Assembly (NCBI GenBank): GCA_964036275.1
Contig: OZ038434.1
Location: forward strand, 21,379,879-21,443,878
DNA: 64,000 nt
Source: Litoditis marina
Lineage: Eukaryota > Nematoda > Chromadorea > Rhabditida > Rhabditidae
Reading direction: 5' to 3'
Within the stretch, counting starts at the first letter, position 1. Each line of letters starts with the position of its first letter. The position numbers and the translations under genes were made by a program. Below the pieces are notes generated by a model. The model did no database searches, was not told where the DNA came from, and saw only the letters and a list, made by a program, of their open reading frames with translations. Below are positions 38,101 through 51,900 of this stretch, in pieces.

Positions 38101-41100
38101 TAAGTTGAAACAGTCCCGAAATAATTGAGTGGCGGTGCTAACCAAAAACACCCCCAAGTTGACGTGAATGGAGTTGCGATTTTCGCCCTACGTGAGATTT
38201 AGTGTTCAAACTTGGTATTTTTGAACTCCTCTCATGTGTAGAAACTTAAAAATGTTCATCTTATTAGCATAAGTTGAAACAGTCCCGAAATAATTGAGTG
38301 GCGGTGCTAACCAAAAACCCCCCCAAGTTGACGTGAATGGAGTTGCGATTTTCGCCCTACGTGGGATTTAGTGTTCAAACTTGGTATTTTTGAACTCCTC
38401 TCATGTGGAGAAACTCAAAAATTTTCATCTTATTTGCATAAGTTGAAACAGTCCCGAAATAATTGAGTGGCGGTGCTAACCAAAAACACCCCCAAATTGA
38501 CGTGAATGGAGTTGCGATTTTTGCCCTACGTGAGATTTAGTGTTCAAACTTGGTATTTTTGAACTCCCCTCATGTGTAGAAACTCAAAAATGTTCATCTT
38601 ATTAGCATAAGTTGAAACAGTCCCGAAATAATTGAGTGGCGGTGCTAACCAAAAACACCCCCAAGTTGACGTGAATGGAGTTGCGATTTTCGCCCTACGT
38701 GAGATTTAGTGTTCAAACTTGGTATTTTTGAACTCCTTTCATGTGTAGAAACTTCAAAATGTTCATCTTATTAGCATAAGTTGAAACAGTCCCGAAATAA
38801 TTGAGTGGCGGTGCTAACCAAAAACACCCCCAAGTTGACGTGAATGGAGTTGCGATTTTCGCCCTACGTGGGATTTAGTGTTCAAACTTGGTCTTTTGAA
38901 CTCCTCTCATGTGTAGAAACTCAAAAATGTTCATCTTATTTGCATAAGTTGAAACAGTCCCGAAATAATTGAGTGGCGGTGCTAACCAAAAACACTCCCA
39001 AATTGACGTGAATGGAGTTGCGATTTTTGCCCTACGTGAGATTTAGTGTTCAAACTTGGTATTTTTGAACTCTTCTCATGTGTAGAAACTAAAAAATGTT
39101 CATCTTATTAGCATAAGTTGAAACAGTCCCGAAATAATTGAGTGGCGGTGCTAACCAAAAACACCCCCAAGTTGACGTGAATGGAGTTGCGATTTTCGCC
39201 CTACGTGGGATTTAGTGTTCAAACTTGGTATTTTTGAACTCCTCTCATGTGTAGAAACTAAAAAATGTTCATCTTATTAGCATAAGTTGAAACAGTCCCG
39301 AAATAATTGAGTGGCGGTGCTAACCAAAAACACCCCCAAGTTGACGTGAATGGAGTTGCGATTTTCGCCCTACGTGAGATTTAGTGTTCAAACTTGGTAT
39401 TTTTGAACTCCTTTCATGTGTAGAAACTTCAAAATGTTCAGCTTATTAGCATAAGTTGAAACAGTCCCGAAATAATTGAGTGGCGGTGCTAATCAAAAAC
39501 ACCCCCAAGTTGACGTGAATGTAGTTGCGATTTTCGCCCTACGTGGGATTTAGTGTTCAAACTTGGTCTTTTGAACTCCTCTCATGTGTAGAAACTCAAA
39601 AATGTTCATCTTATTTGCATAAGTTGAAACAGTCCCGAAATAATTGAGTGGCGGTGCTAACCAAAAACACTCCCAAATTGACGTGAATGGAGTTGCGATT
39701 TTTGCCCTACGTGAGATTTAGTGTTCAAACTTGGTATTTTTGAACTCTTCTCATGTGTAGAAACTAAAAAATGTTCATCTTATTAGCATAAGTTGAAACA
39801 GTCCCGAAATAATTGAGTGGCGGTGCTAACCAAAAACACCCCCAAGTTGACGTGAATGGAGTTGCGATTTTTGCCCTACGTGGGATTTAGTGTTCAAACT
39901 TGGTATTTTTGAACTCCTCTCATGTGTAGAAACTAAAAAATGTTCATCTTATTAGCATACGTTGAAACAGTCCCGAAATAATTGAGTGGCGGTGCTAACC
40001 AAAAACACCCCCAAGTTGACGTGAATGGAGTTGCGATTTTCCCCCTACGTGGGATTTAGTGTTCAAACTTGGTATTTTTGAACTCCTCTCATGTGTAGAA
40101 ACTTAAAAATGTTCATCTTATTAGCATAAGTTGAAACAGTCCCGAAATAATTGAGTGGCGGTGCTAACCAAAAACACCCCCAAATTGACGTGAATGGAGT
40201 TGCGATTTTCGCCCTACGTGAGATTTAGTATTCAAACTTGGTATTTTTGAACTCCTCTTATGTGTAGAAACTTAAAAATGTTCATCTTATTAGCATAAGT
40301 TGAAACAGTCCCGAAATAATTGAGTGGCGGTGCTAACCAAAAACACCCCCAAGTTGACGTGAATGGAGTTGCGATTTTCGCCCTACGTGGGATTTAGTGT
40401 TCAAACTTGGTATTTTCTGAACTCCTCTCATGTGTAGAAACTCAAAAATGTTCATCTTATTTGCATAAGTTGAAACAGTCCCGAAATAATTGAGTGGCGG
40501 TGCTAACCAAAAACACCCCCAAATTGACGTGAATGGAGTTGCGATTTTCGCCCTACGTGGGATTTAGTGTTCAAACTTGGTATTTTTGAACTCCTCTCAT
40601 GTGTAGAAACTTAAAAATGTTCATCTTATTAGCATAAGTTGAAACAGTCCCGAAATAATTGAGTGGCGGTGCTAACCAAAAACACCCCCAAGTTGACGTG
40701 AATGGAGTTGCGATTTTCGCCCTACGTGGGGTTAAGTGTTCAAACTTGGTATTTTCTGAACTCCTCTCATGTGTAGAAACTCAAAAATGTTCATCTTATT
40801 TGAATAAGTTGAAACAGTCCCGAAATAATTGAGTGGCGGTGCTAACCAAAAACACCCCCAAGTTGACGTGAATGGAGTTGCGATTTTCGCCCTACGTGGG
40901 ATTTAGTGTTCAAACTTGGTATTTTTGAACTCCTCTCATGTGGAGAAACTCAAAAATGTTCATCTTATTTGCATAAGTTGAAACAGTCCCGAAATAATTG
41001 AGTGGCGGTGCTAACCAAAAACACCCCCAAATTGACGTGAATGGAGTTGCGATTTTTGCCCTACGTGAGATTTAGTGTTCAAACTTGGTATTTTTGAACT

Positions 41101-44100
41101 CCCCTCATGTGTAGAAACTCAAAAATGTTTATCTTATTAGCATAAGTTGAAACAGTCCCGAAATAATTGAGTGGCGGTGCTAACCAAAAACACCCCCAAG
41201 TTGACGTGAATGGAGTTGCGATTTTCGCCCTACGTGTGATTTAGTGTTCAAACTTGGTATTTTTGAACTCCTTTCATGTGTAGAAACTTCAAAATGTTCA
41301 TCTTATTAGCATAAGTTGAAACAGTCCCGAAATAATTGAGTGGCGGTGCTAACCAAAAACACCCCCAAGTTGACGTGAATGGAGTTGCGATTTTCGCCCT
41401 ACGTGGGATTTAGTGTTCAAACTTGGTATTTTCTGAACTCCTCTCATGTGTAGAAACTCAAAAATGTTCATCTTATTTGCATAAGTTGAAACAGTCCCGA
41501 AATAATTGAGTGGCGGTGCTAACCAAAAACACCCCCAAATTGACGTGAATGGAGTTGCGATTTTCGCCCTACGTGAGATTTAGTGTTCAAACTTGGTATT
41601 TTTGAACTCCTCTCATGTGTAGAAACTCAAAAATGTTCATCTTATTTGCATAAGTTGAAACAGTCCCGAAATAATTGAGTGGCGGTGCTAACCAAAAACA
41701 CCCCCAAATTGACGTGAATGGAGTTGCGATTTTCGCCCTACGTAAGATTTAGTGTTCAAACTTGGTATTTTTGAACTCCTCTCATGTGTAGAAACTTAAA
41801 AATGTTCATCTTATTAGCATAAGTTGAAACAGTCCCGAAATAATTGAGTGGCCGTGCTAACCAAAAACACCCCCAAATTGACGTGAATGGAGTTGCGATT
41901 TTCGCCCTACGTGAGATTTAGTATTCAAACTTGGTATTTTTGAACTCCTCTTATGTGTAGAAACTTGAAAATGTTCATCTTATTAGCATAAGTTGAAACA
42001 GTCCCGAAATAATTGAGTGGCGGTGCTAACCAAAAACACCCCCAAGTTGACGTGAATGGAGTTGCGATTTTCGCCCTACGTGGGATTTAGTGTTCAAACT
42101 TGGTATTTTCTGAACTCCTCTCATGTGTAGAAACTCAAAAATGTTCATCTTATTTGCATAAGTTGAAACAGTCCCGAAATAATTGAGTGGCGGTGCTAAC
42201 CAAAAACACCCCCAAATTGACGTGAATGGAGTTGCGATTTTCGCCCTACGTGAGATTTAGTGTTCAAACTTGGTATTTTTGAACTCCTCTCATGTGTAGA
42301 AACTCAAAAATGTTCATCTTATTTGCATAAGTTGAAACAGTCCCGAAATAATTGAGTGGCGGTGCTAACCAAAAACACCCCCAAATTGACGTGAATGGAG
42401 TTGCGATTTTCGCCCTACGTGAGATTTAGTGTTCAAACTTGGTATTTTTGAACTCCTCTCATGTGTAGAAACTTAAAAATGTTCATCTTATTAGCATAAG
42501 TTGAAACAGTCCCGAAATAATTGAGTGGCCGTGCTAACCAAAAACACCCCCAAATTGACGTGAATGGAGTTGCGATTTTCGCCCTACGTGAGATTTAGTA
42601 TTCAAACTTGGTATTTTTGAACTCCTCTTATGTGTAGAAACTTAAAAATGTTCATCTTATTAGCATAAGTTGAAACAGTCCCGAAATAATTGAGTGGCGG
42701 TGCTAACCAAAAACACCCCCAAGTTGACGTGAATGCGATTTTCGCCCTACGTGGGATTTAGTGTTCAAACTTGGTATTTTTGAACTCCTTTCATGTGTAG
42801 AAACTTCAAAATGTTTATCTTATTAGCATAAGTTGAAACAGTCCCGAAATAATTGAGTGGCGGTGCTAACCAAAAACACCCCCAAGTTGACGTGAATGGA
42901 GTTGCGATTTTCGCCCTACGTGGGATTTAGTGTTCAAACTTGGTATTTTCTGAACTCCTCTCATGTGTAGAAACTCAAAAATGTTCATCTTATTTGCATA
43001 AGTTGAAACAGTCCCGAAATAATTGAGTGGCGGTGCTAACCAAAAACACCCCCAAATTGACGTGAATGGAGTTGCGATTTTCGCCCTACGTGAGATTTAG
43101 TGTTCAAACTTGGTATTTTTGAACTCCTCTCATGTGTAGAAACTCAAAAATATTCATCTTATTTGCATAAGTTGAAACAGTCCCGAAATAATTGAGTGGC
43201 GGTGCTAACCAAAAACACCCCCAAATTGACGTGAATGGAGTTGCGATTTTCGCCCTACGTGAGATTTAGTGTTCAAACTTGGTATTTTTGAACTCCTCTC
43301 ATGTGTAGAAACTTAAAAATGTTCATCTTATTAGCATAAGTTGAAACAGTCCCGAAATAATTGAGTGGCCGTGCTAACCAAAAACACCCCCTAGTTGACG
43401 TGAATGGAGTTGCGATTTTCGCCCTACGTGGGATTTAGTGTTCAAACTTGGTATTTTTGAACTCCTCTCATGTGGAGAAACTCAAAAATGTTCATCTTAT
43501 TTGCATAAGTTGAAACAGTCCCGAAATAATTGAGTGGCGGTGCTAACCAAAAACACCCCCAAATTGACGTGAATGGAGTTGCGATTTTTGCCCTACGTGA
43601 GATTTAGTGTTCAAACTTGGTATTTTTGAACTCCCCTCATGTGTAGAAACTCAAAAATGTTCATCTTATTAGCATAAGTTGAAACAGTCCCGAAATAATT
43701 GAGTGGCGGTGCTAACCAAAAACACCCCCAAGTTGACGTGAATGGAGTTGCGATTTTCGCCCTACGTGAGATTTAGTGTTCAAACTTGGTATTTTTGAAC
43801 TCCTTTCATGTGTAGAAACTTCAAAATGTTCATCTTATTAGCATAAGTTGAAACAGTCCCGAAATAATTGAGTGGCGGTGCTAACCAAAAACACCCCCAA
43901 GTTGACGTGAATGGAGTTGCGATTTTCGCCCTACGTGGGATTTAGTGTTCAAACTTGGTCTTTTGAACTCCTCTCATGTGTAGAAACTCAAAAATGTTCA
44001 TCTTATTTGCATAAGTTGAAACAGTCCCGAAATAATTGAGTGGCGGTGCTAACCAAAAACACTCCCAAATTGACGTGAATGGAGTTGCGATTTTTGCCCT

Positions 44101-45229
44101 ACGTGAGATTTAGTGTTCAAACTTGGTATTTTTGAACTCTTCTCATGTGTAGAAACTAAAAAATGTTCATCTTATTAGCATAAGTTGAAACAGTCCCGAA
44201 ATAATTGAGTGGCGGTGCTAACCAAAAACACCCCCAAGTTGACGTGAATGGAGTTGCGATTTTCGCCCTACGTGGGATTTAGTGTTCAAACTTGGTCTTT
44301 TGAACTCCTCTCATGTGTAGAAACTCAAAAATGTTCATCTTATTTGCATAAGTTGAAACAGTCCCGAAATAATTGAGTGGCGGTGCTAACCAAAAACACT
44401 CCCAAATTGACGTGAATGGAGTTGCGATTTTTGCCCTACGTGAGATTTAGTGTTCAAACTTGGTATTTTTGAACTCTTCTCATGTGTAGAAACTAAAAAA
44501 TGTTCATCTTATTAGCATAAGTTGAAACAGTCCCGAAATAATTGAGTGGCGGTGCTAACCAAAAACACCCCCAAGTTGACGTGAATGGAGTTGCGATTTT
44601 TGCCCTACGTGGGATTTAGTGTTCAAACTTGGTATTTTTGAACTCCTCTCATGTGTAGAAACTAAAAAATGTTCATCTTATTAGCATACGTTGAAACAGT
44701 CCCGAAATAATTGAGTGGCGGTGCTAACCAAAAACACCCCCAAATTGACGTGAATGGAGTTGCGATTTTCGCCCTACGTGAGATTTAGTGTTCAAACTTG
44801 GTATTTTTGAACTCCTCTCATGTGTAGAAACTCAAAAATGTTCATCTTATTTGCATAAGTTGAAACAGTCCCGAAATAATTGAGTGGCGGTGCTAACCAA
44901 AAACACCCCCAAATTGACGTGAATGGAGTTGCGATTTTCGCCCTACGTGAGATTTAGTATTCAAACTTGGTATTTTTGAACTCCTCTCATGTGTAGAAAC
45001 TTAAAAATGTTCATCTTATTAGCATAAGTTGAAACAGTCCCGAAATAATTGAGTGGCCGTGCTAACCAAAAACACCCCCTAGTTGACGTGAATGGAGTTG
45101 CGATTTTCGCCCTACGTGGGATTTAGTGTTCAAACTTGGTATTTTTGAACTCCTCTCATGTGGAGAAACTCAAAAATGTTCATCTTATTTGCATAAGTTG
45201 AAACAGTCCCGAAATAATTGAGTGGCGGT

Positions 45230-45350
45230 GCTAACCAAAAACACCCCCAAATTGACGTGAATGGAGTTGCGATTTTTGCCCTACGTGAGATTTAGTGTTC
45301 AAACTTGGTATTTTGTTGAAACAGTCCCGAAATAATTGAGTGGCGGTGCT
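45230..45350. repeat. Truncated satellite unit
   Basis: At 45311 'ggtatttt' jumps directly to 'gttgaaacagtcccg', removing about 52 bases ('tgaactcccc...gcataa'). It is the largest internal deletion seen in the array. Smaller ones are a 6-base loss at 42735 ('gaatgcgatttt') and 'gttcaattaccataag' at 13801. Confidence 0.9.
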
Positions 45351-48300
45351 AACCAAAAACACCCCCAAGTTGACGTGAATGGAGTTGCGATTTTCGCCCT
45401 ACGTGGGATTTAGTGTTCAAACTTGGTATTTTCTGAACTCCTCTCATGTGTAGAAACTCAAAAATGTTCATCTTATTTGCATAAGTTGAAACAGTCCCGA
45501 AATAATTGAGTGGCGGTGCTAACCAAAAACACCCCCAAGTTGACGTGAATGGAGTTGCGATTTTCGCCCTACGTGAGATTTAGTGTTCAAACTTGGTATT
45601 TTTGAACTCCTTTCATGTGTAGAAACTTCAAAATGTTCATCTTATTAGCATAAGTTGAAACAGTCCCGAAATAATTGAGTGGCGGTGCTAACCAAAAACA
45701 CCCCCAAGTTGACGTGAATGGAGTTGCGATTTTCGCCCTACGTGGGGTTAAGTGTTCAAACTTGGTATTTTCTGAACTCCTCTCATGTGTAGAAACTCAA
45801 AAATGTTCATCTTATTTGAATAAGTTGAAACAGTCCCGAAATAATTGAGTGGCGGTGCTAACCAAAAACACCCCCAAGTTGACGTGAATGGAGTTGCGAT
45901 TTTCGCCCTACGTGGGATTTAGTGTTCAAACTTGGTATTTTTGAACTCCTCTCATGTGGAGAAACTAAAAAATGTTCATCTTATTAGCATAAGTTGAAAC
46001 AGTCCCGAAATAATTGAGTGGCGGTGCTAACCAAAAACACCCCCAAGTTGACGTGAATGGAGTTGCGATTTTCGCCCTACGTGAGATTTAGTGTTCAAAC
46101 TTGGTATTTTTGAACTCCTTTCATGTGTAGAAACTTCAAAATGTTCAGCTTATTAGCATAAGTTGAAACAGTCCCGAAATAATTGAGTGGCGGTGCTAAC
46201 CAAAAACACCCCCAAGTTGACGTGAATGGAGTTGCGATTTTCGCCCTACGTGGGATTTAGTGTTCAAACTTGGTCTTTTGAACTCCTCTCATGTGTAGAA
46301 ACTCAAAAATGTTCATCTTATTTGCATAAGTTGAAACAGTCCCGAAATAATTGAGTGGCGGTGCTAACCAAAAACACTCCCAAATTGACGTGAATGGAGT
46401 TGCGATTTTTGCCCTACGTGAGATTTAGTGTTCAAACTTGGTATTTTTGAACTCTTCTCATGTGTAGAAACTAAAAAATGTTCATCTTATTAGCATAAGT
46501 TGAAACAGTCCCGAAATAATTGAGTGGCGGTGCTAACCAAAAACACCCCCAAGTTGACGTGAATGGAGTTGCGATTTTTGCCCTACGTGGGATTTAGTGT
46601 TCAAACTTGGTATTTTTGAACTCCTCTCATGTGTAGAAACTAAAAAATGTTCGTCTTATTAGCATACGTTGAAACAGTCCCGAAATAATTGAGTGGCGAT
46701 GCTAACCAAAAACACCCCCAAGTTGACGTGAATGGAGTTGCGATTTTCCCCCTACGTGGGATTTAGTGTTCAAACTTGGTATTTTTGAACTCCTCTCATG
46801 TGTAGAAACTTAAAAATGTTCATCTTATTAGCATAAGTTGAAACAGTCCCGAAATAATTGAGTGGCGGTGCTAACCAAAAACACCCCCAAATTGACGTGA
46901 ATGGAGTTGCGATTTTCGCCCTACGTGAGATTTAGTATTCAAACTTGGTATTTTTGAACTCCTCTTATGTGTAGAAACTTAAAAATGTTCATCTTATTAG
47001 CATAAGTTGAAACAGTCCCGAAATAATTGAGTGGCGGTGCTAACCAAAAACACCCCCAAGTTGACGTGAATGGAGTTGCGATTTTCGCCCTACGTGGGAT
47101 TTAGTGTTCAAACTTGGTATTTTCTGAACTCCTCTCATGTGTAGAAACTCAAAAATGTTCATCTTATTTGCATAAGTTGAAACAGTCCCGAAATAATTGA
47201 GTGGCGGTGCTAACCAAAAACACCCCCAAATTGACGTGAATGGAGTTGCGATTTTCGCCCTACGTGGGATTTAGTGTTCAAACTTGGTATTTTTGAACTC
47301 CTCTCATGTGTAGAAACTTAAAAATGTTCATCTTATTAGCATAAGTTGAAACAGTCCCGAAATAATTGAGTGGCGGTGCTAACCAAAAACACCCCCAAGT
47401 TGACGTGAATGGAGTTGCGATTTTCGCCCTACGTGGGGTTAAGTGTTCAAACTTGGTATTTTCTGAACTCCTCTCATGTGTAGAAACTCAAAAATGTTCA
47501 TCTTATTTGAATAAGTTGAAACAGTCCCGAAATAATTGAGTGGCGGTGCTAACCAAAAACACCCCCAAGTTGACGTGAATGGAGTTGCGATTTTCGCCCT
47601 ACGTGGGATTTAGTGTTCAAACTTGGTATTTTTGAACTCCTCTCATGTGGAGAAACTCACAAATGTTCATCTTATTTGCATAAGTTGAAACAGTCCCGAA
47701 ATAATTGAGTGGCGGTGCTAACCAAAAACACCCCCAAATTGACGTGAATGGAGTTGCGATTTTTGCCCTACGTGAGATTTAGTGTTCAAACTTGGTATTT
47801 TTGAACTCCCCTCATGTGTAGAAACTCAAAAATGTTTATCTTATTAGCATAAGTTGAAACAGTCCCGAAATAATTGAGTGGCGGTGCTAACCAAAAACAC
47901 CCCCAAGTTGACGTGAATGGAGTTGCGATTTTCGCCCTACGTGAGATTTAGTGTTCAAACTTGGTATTTTTGAACTCCTTTCATGTGTAGAAACTTCAAA
48001 ATGTTCATCTTATTAGCATAAGTTGAAACAGTCCCGAAATAATTGAGTGGCGGTGCTAACCAAAAACACCCCCAAGTTGACGTGAATGGAGTTGCGATTT
48101 TCGCCCTACGTGAGATTTAGTGTTCAAACTTGGTATTTTTGAACTCCTCTCATGTGTAGAAACTCAAAAATGTTCATCTTATTTGCATAAGTTGAAACAG
48201 TCCCGAAATAATTGAGTGGCGGTGCTAACCAAAAACACCCCCAAATTGACGTGAATGGAGTTGCGATTTTCGCCCTACGTGAGATTTAGTGTTCAAACTT

Positions 48301-49789
48301 GGTATTTTTGAACTCCCCTCATGTGTGGAAACTCAAAAATGTTTATCTTATTTGCATAAGTTGAAACAGTCCCGAAATAATTGAGTGGCCGTGCTAACCA
48401 AAAACACCCCCTAGTTGACGTGAATGGAGTTGCGATTTTCCCCCTACGTGGGATTTAGTGTTCAAACTTGGTATTTTTGAACTCCTCTCATGTGTAGAAA
48501 CTCAAAAATGTTCATCTTATTTGCATAAGTTGAAACAGTCCCGAAATAATTGAGTGGCGGTGCTAACCAAAAACACCCCCAAATTGACGTGAATGGAGTT
48601 GCGATTTTCGCCCTACGTGAGATTTAGTGTTCAAACTTGGTATTTTTGAACTCCTCTCATGTGGAGAAACTCAAAAATGTTCATCTTATTTGCATAAGTT
48701 GAAACAGTCCCGAAATAATTGAGTGGCGGTGCTAACCAAAAACACCCCCAAATTGACGCGAATGGAGTTGCGATTTTTGCCCTACGTGAGATTTAGTGTT
48801 CAAACTTGGTATTTTTGAACTCCCCTCATGTGTAGAAACTCAAAAATGTTTATCTTATTAGCATAAGTTGAAACAGTCCCGAAATAATTGAGTGGCGGTG
48901 CTAACCAAAAACACCCCCAAGTTGACGTGAATGGAGTTGCGATTTTCGCCCTACGTGAGATTTAGTGTTCAAACTTGGTATTTTTGAACTCCTTTCATGT
49001 GTAGAAACTTCAAAATGTTCATCTTATTAGCATAAGTTGAAACAGTCCCGAAATAATTGAGTGGCGGTGCTAACCAAAAACACCCCCAAGTTGACGTGAA
49101 TGGAGTTGCGATTTTCGCCCTACGTGGGATTTAGTGTTCAAACTTGGTATTTTCTGAACTCCTCTCATGTGTAGAAACTCAAAAATGTTCATCTTATTTG
49201 CATAAGTTGAAACTGTCCCGAAATAATTGAGTGGCGGTGCTAACCAAAAACACCCCCAAATTGACGTGAATGGAGTTGCGATTTTCGCCCTACGTGAGAT
49301 TTAGTGTTCAAACTTGGTATTTTTGAACTCCCCTCATGTGTGGAAACTCAAACATGTTTATCTTATTTGCATAAGTTGAAACAGTCCCGAAATAATTGAG
49401 TGGCCGTGCTAACCAAAAACACCCCCTAGTTGACGTGAATGGAGTTGCGATTTTCCCCCTACGTGGGATTTAGTGTTCAAACTTGGTATTTTTGAACTCC
49501 TCTCATGTGGAGAAACTCAAAAATGTTCATCTTATTAGCATAAGTTGAAACAGTCCCGAAATAATTGAGTGGCGGTGCTAACCAAAAACACCCCCAAGTT
49601 GACGTGAATGGAGTTGCGATTTTCGCCCTACGTGGGGTTAAGTGTTCAAACTTGGTATTTTCTGAACTCCTCTCATGTGTAGAAACTCAAAAATGTTCAT
49701 CTTATTTGAATAAGTTGAAACAGTCCCGAAATAATTGAGTGGCGGTGCTAACCAAAAACACCCCCAAATTGACGTGAATGGAGTTGCGA

Positions 49790-51900
49790 TTTTCGCCCTA
49801 CGTGATTTAGTGTTCAAACTTGGTATTTTGAACTCCCCTCATGTGTGGAAACTCAAACATGTTATCTTATTTGCATAAGTTGAAACAGTCCCGAAATAAT
49901 TGAGTGGCCGTGCTAACCAAAAACACCCCCTAGTTGACGTGAATGGAGTTGCGATTTTCCCCCTACGTGGGATTTAGTGTTCAAACTTGGTATTTTTGAA
50001 CTCCTCTCATGTGGAGAAACTCAAAAATGTTCATCTATTAGCATAAGTTGAAACAGTCCCGAAATAATTGAGTGGCGGTGCTAACCAAAAACACCCCCAA
50101 GTTGACGTGAATGGAGTTGCGATTTTCGCCCTACGTGGGGTTAAGTGTTCAAACTTGGTATTTTCTGAACTCCTCTCATGTGTAGAAACTCAAAAATGTT
50201 CATCTTATTTGAATAAGTTGAAACAGTCCCGAAATAATTGAGTGGCGGTGCTAACCAAAAACACCCCCAAGTTGACGTGAATGGAGTTGCGATTTTCGCC
50301 CTACGTGGGATTTAGTGTTCAAACTTGGTATTTTTGAACTCCTCTCATGTGGAGAAACTCAAAAATGTTCATCTTATTTGCATAAGTTGAAACAGTCCCG
50401 AAATAATTGAGTGGCGGTGCTAACCAAAAACACCCCCAAATTGACGTGAATGGAGTTGCGATTTTTGCCCTACGTGAGATTTAGTGTTCAAACTTGGTAT
50501 TTTTGAACTCCCCTCATGTGTAGAAACTCAAAAATGTTTATCTTATTAGCATAAGTTGAAACAGTCCCGAAATAATTGAGTGGCGGTGCTAACCAAAAAC
50601 ACCCCCAAGTTGACGTGAATGGAGTTGCGATTTTCGCCCTACGTGAGATTTAGTGTTCAACTTGGTATTTTTGAACTCCTTTCATGTGTAGAAACTTCAA
50701 AATGTTCATCTTATTAGCATAAGTTGAAACAGTCCCGAAATAATTGAGTGGCGGTGCTAACCAAAAACACCCCAAGTTGACGTGAATGGAGTTGCGATTT
50801 TCGCCCTACGTGAGATTTAGTGTTCAAACTTGGTATTTTTGAACTCCTCTCATGTGTAGAAACTCAAAAATGTTCATCTTATTTGCATAAGTTGAAACAG
50901 TCCCGAAATAATTGAGTGGCGGTGCTAACCAAAAACACCCCCAAATTGACGTGAATGGAGTTGCGATTTTCGCCCTACGTGAGATTTAGTGTTCAAACTT
51001 GGTATTTTTGAACTCCCCTCATGTGTGGAAACTCAAAAATGTTTATCTTATTTGCATAAGTTGAAACAGTCCCGAAATAATTGAGTGGCCGTGCTAACCA
51101 AAAACACCCCCTAGTTGACGTGAATGGAGTTGCGATTTTCCCCCTACGTGGGATTTAGTGTTCAAACTTGGTATTTTTGAACTCCTCTCATGTGTAGAAA
51201 CTCAAAAATGTTCATCTTATTTGCATAAGTTGAAACAGTCCCGAAATAATTGAGTGGCGGTGCTAACCAAAAACACCCCAAATTGACGTGAATGGAGTTG
51301 CGATTTTCGCCCTACGTGAGATTTAGTGTTCAAACTTGGTATTTTTGAACTCCTCTCATGTGGAGAAACTCAAAAATGTTCATCTTATTTGCATAAGTTG
51401 AAACAGTCCCGAAATAATTGAGTGGCGGTGCTAACCAAAAACACCCCCAAATTGACGCGAATGGAGTTGCGATTTTGCCCTACGTGAGATTTAGTGTTCA
51501 AACTTGGTATTTTTGAACTCCCCTCATGTGTAGAAACTCAAAAATGTTTATCTTATTAGCATAAGTTGAAACAGTCCCGAAATAATTGAGTGGCGGTGCT
51601 AACCAAAAACACCCCCAAGTTGACGTGAATGGAGTTGCGATTTTCGCCCTACGTGAGATTTAGTGTTCAAACTTGGTATTTTTGAACTCCTTTCATGTGT
51701 AGAAACTTCAAAATGTTCATCTTATTAGCATAAGTTGAAACAGTCCCGAAATAATTGAGTGGCGGTGCTAACCAAAAACACCCCAAGTTGACGTGAATGG
51801 AGTTGCGATTTTCGCCCTACGTGGGATTTAGTGTTCAAACTTGGTATTTTCTGAACTCCTCTCATGTGTAGAAACTCAAAATGTTCATCTTATTTGCATA
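49790..51900. other. Satellite stretch with clustered homopolymer indels
   Basis: Single-base losses relative to otherwise matching units: 'ggtattttgaac' (about 49825), 'catgttatctt' (49858), 'catctattag' (50033), 'gttcaacttgg' (50656), 'caccccaag' (50770, 51780), 'caccccaaatt' (51275), 'gattttgccc' (51470), 'ctcaaaatgtt' (51876). Such changes are rare elsewhere, so residual long-read consensus error is the simplest reading. Confidence 0.6.
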